Assembly: GCA_050309795.1 (NCBI GenBank)
Contig: JBNRMW010000012.1
Location: forward strand, 62,001 to 126,000
DNA from: JBNRMW01 sp050309795
GTDB taxonomy: Bacteria > Bacillota_I > Bacilli_A > Erysipelotrichales > Erysipelotrichaceae
Direction of reading: 5' to 3'
Length of the DNA stretch: 64,000 nucleotides
Shown here piece after piece: positions 60,518 to 64,000 of this stretch. The notes beneath the pieces were generated by a model. That model made no database searches. It worked only from the letters and a program-made list of their open reading frames with translations, and was not told the origin of the DNA. A program made the translations under genes and the position numbers. The number at the start of each line of letters is the position of its first letter. The first letter of the stretch is position 1.

Positions 60518-61406
60518 AGAGTCTCTTTTCTAACACTTGATTCGGATCGAAATCATCGAGTTTTAAATAATAGATAGCGCTATTTAGTAGGGCTTGAAGA
60601 GGGACTAAGCCAATAATTTCTGAGCTCAAAACATTGACGCCGTAACGTTGGGCTTCGCGAGAAATAAACTCGAAGACATGGTGAATGGACGTTTTATTGT
60701 AATCGACTAAGTTCATGGAGACTTGAACGATTTGGCGTTCTTTGATTTCCATGCCGAGGGCTTTACAATGGGTAAATCCACCACCACTAGCCCGAACGGT
60801 TTTGGCTATTTTTTGGGCGATTTCTAAATTGTCAGTCGCAAGGTTGACATTATAAGCAACCAATGGGGCTCGAGCTCCGACAGCAATGACGCCGGCTTGA
60901 GGATGTCGTTTTTGTGGTCCATAATCGGGTTGCCACTGGTCTTGTTGTAATTTTTCATCCATTTGTTCAAATTCACCTTTTCGGATATTAGCTAGATTGG
61001 TACGGTGAGGTGCACTGGCTGAGCGTTCATAGAGAAAAACAGGAATTTGTAGTTCAACACCGATTTGTTTGGCTAATTGTTTTGAATATTCGATGGTTTC
61101 CTTCATAGTGACCCCCGAAATGGGAATCAGGGGAAGGACATCGGTCGCGCCCATACGTGGGTGTTCTCCTTGATGGGTACGTAAATCAATGAGTTCTGCT
61201 GCTTTTTTTGTGGCCAAAAAGGCTGCTTTAAGCACGGCTTCTGGTGGGCCCACAAAGGTAACAACCGAACGGTGATGATCATAATCGAGCGAATAATCTA
61301 AAAGGTTCACTTCGCTAACCGAGCGAATCTCTTCTAAGATTTGTTGCAGGACTTCAGGGTCTCTGCCTTCACTGAAGTTGGGGACGCATTGAATTAATTT
61401 AGTCAT
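60510..61406 (-). CDS. ftcD: Glutamate formimidoyltransferase (single-domain FtcD)
   Basis: A 298-residue enzyme moving the formimino group from formimino-glutamate to tetrahydrofolate. It begins KLIQCVPNFSEGRDPEVL, the signature, with DYDHHRSVVTFVG and HPRMGATDVLPLIPI after it. It lacks the cyclodeaminase half found in animal FTCD, so a separate FchA would be needed to finish the folate step; none is in this window. The ATG at 61406 with GGAGAAAG upstream is preferred over a longer frame. It overlaps hutU and hutI by eight bases each. Confidence 0.94.
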   Translation of the reverse strand: MTKLIQCVPNFSEGRDPEVLQQILEEIRSVSEVNLLDYSLDYDHHRSVVTFVGPPEAVLKAAFLATKKAAELIDLRTHQGEHPRMGATDVLPLIPISGVTMKETIEYSKQLAKQIGVELQIPVFLYERSASAPHRTNLANIRKGEFEQMDEKLQQDQWQPDYGPQKRHPQAGVIAVGARAPLVAYNVNLATDNLEIAQKIAKTVRASGGGFTHCKALGMEIKERQIVQVSMNLVDYNKTSIHHVFEFISREAQRYGVNVLSSEIIGLVPLQALLNSAIYYLKLDDFDPNQVLEKRLYE

Positions 61407-63429
61407 TTTCTTTCTCCGTTGACGCCGCAGCGACAAGTTTTTGGATCAGAGCTTCATCAGCTAAGTAGGGTAGTGTAATGTGGTCTTGAGAGTGGTGTTG
61501 GTGTTGAATGATGGTTTCGATGGAATGGGGGTTACGTGCCCACGCGCGTCGAGCGACCCCGCCGAGCACATCCCAGCTGAGAGCGGATTTGATGATTTCA
61601 TCCACCCGTTCGCTTCCATCTAAGACAAGGCCAAAGCCGCCGTTAATGGCTTTGCCGATACCGACCCCACCGCCGTTATGTAAAGCGACTAAACTCATGC
61701 CACGCGCTGCATTTCCAGCAAAACTTTGGGTAGCCATGTCGGCCATGATGTTGCTGCCATCTTTGATGTTGGCCGTTTCTCGGTAGGGGGAGTCGGTCCC
61801 ACCGGTATCGTGATGATCGCGTCCTAACATAATGGGTCCGATTTTTTGTTGACGGACCAGTTCATTAAATTTCAAGGCAATATCGATGCGTCCTTGAGCA
61901 TCCTGATATAGGATCCGGGCTTGAGTGCCGACGACTAATTCATTGGCTTTGGCGTTTTTAATCCATAAATAATTGTCTCGATCCTGAAAGCGACCATTTG
62001 GATCAATGCAGGATAACGCGGCTTGATCACTCAACTCCAAGTCTTCCGGTTTCCCCGACAAGCAGACCCAACGGAACGGCCCATAGCCATAATCAAAGAG
62101 CATGGGTCCCATAATGTCTTCTACATAAGATGGAAAGATAAACCCAGCGCTAGGATTGTCGACGTCTTTAGCGATGCTTGTTTCTCCAGCATCGTAAACC
62201 GATTTCATAAAGGCGTTTCCATAATCAAAGAAATATGTATTCTTATCTACCAGTTTCTTGATAAGTTTAAAATGTTGACTCAGACTGCGATTAACTTCTT
62301 GGATAAATTGTTGTTTATTGGTTTGAAGTAATTTGGTCCGTTGCTCAAAACTTAAGCCAACCGGGCAGTAGCCGCCATCGTATACCGCATGACAGGAGGT
62401 TTGGTCCGATAATAAATCAATAGAAATATGATGGTCCACCGCATATTGTAATAAGTCAACGATGTTGCCATGATAGGCAAGGGCCACCGCTTCTTTATTT
62501 TTTTTGTGCTGTAGGGCTTTCTGGAAGACGGTTTCTACATCGTTTTCACAATAATCGATCCATCCTTGGTCCAGTCGTGATTGTATCCGCGAGAAATCGA
62601 CTTCGGCGATGAGGCCAACCCCACCAGCAATTTTACAGGCTTTCCCTTGAGCACCGCTCATTCCACCTAATCCAGAGCTCACAAAAAGGACGCCAGCTAG
62701 ATTACCGTGAGTTGGAATATTTAGTTCTTTTCGACCGGCATTGAGTAAGGTATTGTACGTACCATGAACGATGCCTTGAGGACCGATGTACATCCAGCCT
62801 CCAGCGGTCATTTGCCCGTAATTGGCCACGCCCAGAGCCATCGCTTGATGCCAGTGGTCTTGGTCATCAAATTCTCCAATCATCAAGGCATTGGTAATAA
62901 TGACCCGTGGAGCAAGGGGATGAGATTTAAACAATCCGACGGGATGACCGGATGAAACCACGAGAGTTTGTTGATCGGTTAAAATCTCGAGATATTGTTT
63001 AATGAGTTGATACTGCATCCAGTTTTGACACACTTGGCCGGTCTCACCATAGGTTACAAGTTCATAGGGATAGAGTGCCACTTCGGGGTCTAAATTGTTA
63101 TCAATCATGACTTGAAAGGCGCGCCCTTCTAACGTTTTTCCTTTATACGTATCAATCGGACGTCCTTTAATGGGATTGGTTGGCCGATAGCGATAACCGT
63201 AGATACGCCCTCGGGTTAACAGCTCTTCCAGAAATTCGGGTGCTAATTGAGCGTGTAGGTTTTCAGGTATGTAGCGGAGGGCGTTTTTTAGGGCGAGTTC
63301 GATTTGTTCTGTTGATAAGCGTAGCTCGCGTTTGGGCGCACGGCGAATTGTTGGATCAAAGACCGGATCTGCTGGTAATTGATTGGATAGTTTAATGGTC
63401 ATGGCTTGGTCGATTTGGGTGTTTTTCAT
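61399..63429 (-). CDS. hutU: Urocanate hydratase
   Basis: A 676-residue NAD-dependent enzyme turning urocanate into imidazolone propionate, the second step of histidine use. Visible hallmarks are SSGLGGMSGAQGKA, DQTSCHAVYDGGYCPVG, RWVCLSGKPEDL and IMLGRDHHDTGGTDSPYRET. The length is the long form (about 660-680) found in Bacillota and Bacteroidota rather than the 550-residue Bacillus or Pseudomonas form. AAGGAG stands before the ATG. Confidence 0.95.
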   Translation of the reverse strand: MKNTQIDQAMTIKLSNQLPADPVFDPTIRRAPKRELRLSTEQIELALKNALRYIPENLHAQLAPEFLEELLTRGRIYGYRYRPTNPIKGRPIDTYKGKTLEGRAFQVMIDNNLDPEVALYPYELVTYGETGQVCQNWMQYQLIKQYLEILTDQQTLVVSSGHPVGLFKSHPLAPRVIITNALMIGEFDDQDHWHQAMALGVANYGQMTAGGWMYIGPQGIVHGTYNTLLNAGRKELNIPTHGNLAGVLFVSSGLGGMSGAQGKACKIAGGVGLIAEVDFSRIQSRLDQGWIDYCENDVETVFQKALQHKKNKEAVALAYHGNIVDLLQYAVDHHISIDLLSDQTSCHAVYDGGYCPVGLSFEQRTKLLQTNKQQFIQEVNRSLSQHFKLIKKLVDKNTYFFDYGNAFMKSVYDAGETSIAKDVDNPSAGFIFPSYVEDIMGPMLFDYGYGPFRWVCLSGKPEDLELSDQAALSCIDPNGRFQDRDNYLWIKNAKANELVVGTQARILYQDAQGRIDIALKFNELVRQQKIGPIMLGRDHHDTGGTDSPYRETANIKDGSNIMADMATQSFAGNAARGMSLVALHNGGGVGIGKAINGGFGLVLDGSERVDEIIKSALSWDVLGGVARRAWARNPHSIETIIQHQHHSQDHITLPYLADEALIQKLVAAASTEKEND

Positions 63430-63438
63430 AGAGACTCC

Positions 63439-64000
63439 TTATTGTGGTTGGATTATGTGGAGAAAGGTTGAAGATTTTAATATTTCTTCTGCTTTATTCA
63501 TTAATGGATACATAATCGTGTCTTCTTCAACTTTTGGTAGGTGTTGGCGAACATGTTGGTACGCTTGTTCGGTGATGTTTCCTAAGCGTTTCTTATCACG
63601 CAGATCAATTCCTTGACAGGCTGATAAGAGTTCCATCGCTAAAACTTTGCGGCTATTGTCTAAGATGTCGCGGGCGTGGCGGGCAGCGATGGTTCCCATC
63701 GATACATGATCTTCTTGATTGGCGGATGAAGGAATCGAGTCCACACTGGCAGGGTGCGCTAAGATTTTGTTTTCTGAGACTAAGGCCGCAGCGGCGTATT
63801 GTACCACCATAAACCCTGAATTTAATCCCCCGTTTTCGGATAGGAAAGCCGGCAGGTCGCTGAGGTGGGGATTGACTAAACGCTCAATGCGTCGCTCGGA
63901 TACATTGGCGAGTTCAGCAATCGCTATTTTTAAAAAATCAAAAGGTAAGGCCAGTGGTTGACCATGGAAATTACCTCCGGAAATCGCTTCTTGAGTGTCG
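63439..64000 (-). CDS. hutH: Histidine ammonia-lyase (C-terminal part)
   Basis: The last 186 codons of the first enzyme of histidine breakdown, which removes ammonia to give urocanate. The visible part reads AISGGNFHGQPLALPFDFLKIA, then PAFLSENGGLNSGFM, QYAAAALVSENKILAHPASVDS and SSANQEDHVSMGTIAARHA, all strong HutH signatures. The MIO-forming Ala-Ser-Gly lies upstream, outside the window. The stop is ten bases before the hutU start region, so it is probably the first or an early gene of the operon. Confidence 0.94.
   Translation of the reverse strand, partial: DTQEAISGGNFHGQPLALPFDFLKIAIAELANVSERRIERLVNPHLSDLPAFLSENGGLNSGFMVVQYAAAALVSENKILAHPASVDSIPSSANQEDHVSMGTIAARHARDILDNSRKVLAMELLSACQGIDLRDKKRLGNITEQAYQHVRQHLPKVEEDTIMYPLMNKAEEILKSSTFLHIIQPQ

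Overview
The window is bacterial chromosome from a low-GC, cell-walled member of the Bacillota. The exact lineage cannot be fixed from sequence alone; an Erysipelotrichia-, Turicibacter- or Acholeplasma-like relative of the Bacilli is plausible. The reasons are AGGAGG-type ribosome sites before nearly every gene, TGA used as a stop, and two clusters with Bacillus-like order in compressed form: tilS-hpt-ftsH-hslO-dusB-lysS and rnmV-rsmA-ispE-glmU-prs. MreB, a VanY-type carboxypeptidase and GlmU point to a peptidoglycan wall. Coding density is high, neighbouring genes often overlap by 1-30 bases, and many convergent pairs share a bidirectional terminator. I saw no rRNA, tRNA or CRISPR array.

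Layout: (1) 1-5.6 kb: the end of a Nudix hydrolase gene, then a peptidase block (PepA; PepF coupled to an M42 aminopeptidase) with a Gfo/Idh/MocA oxidoreductase. (2) 5.7-8.6 kb: nicotinamidase, a DUF1146 membrane protein, MreB/Mbl and a lipoprotein VanY carboxypeptidase. (3) 8.6-15.3 kb: an ABC exporter with a very large coiled-coil FtsX permease, flavodoxin, an FMN-binding lipoprotein, a LEA-like helical protein and an orphan MazF-fold protein. (4) 15.4-22.5 kb: the tilS-to-lysS housekeeping run. (5) 22.5-27.2 kb: the only clearly accessory island. It holds a broken AAA/DUF4143 ATPase gene behind a pair of 24-bp direct repeats, a complete IS256-family element with terminal repeats and a 9-bp target duplication, decayed gene fragments, an FMN reductase and the stub of an FtsX permease gene. 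(6) 27.3-40.4 kb: mnmE, a TatD nuclease, a YjdF-like membrane protein, a two-domain PPK2 polyphosphate kinase, then a long operon-like chain from fhs to prs. (7) 40.6-48.7 kb: AddA and a RexB-like subunit (DNA break processing), an unrecognised gene, exonuclease III and YigZ. (8) 48.8-54.4 kb: two DegV proteins, a minimal sirtuin-like protein, endonuclease IV, an aldose-epimerase-like protein, and a PadR regulator with a DUF1700/DUF4097 membrane protein. (9) 54.4-59.2 kb: transketolase, a small membrane protein, a DEAD-box helicase, a GNAT acetyltransferase and PhnA. (10) 59.2-64 kb: a histidine-utilisation operon (hutH-hutU-ftcD-hutI).

How parts may work together: the hut operon sends the formimino group of histidine to tetrahydrofolate through FtcD. 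Fhs at 32.3 kb could recover ATP from the resulting formyl-folate, though the FchA and FolD steps are not in this window. AddA/RexB, ExoIII and endonuclease IV give a cluster of DNA repair functions. The least explained items are the minimal sirtuin, the orphan MazF-fold protein, the repeat-fronted ATPase relic and the unknown gene at 46.5 kb. Nothing here is convincingly a new complete system; most of the window is ordinary core genome.
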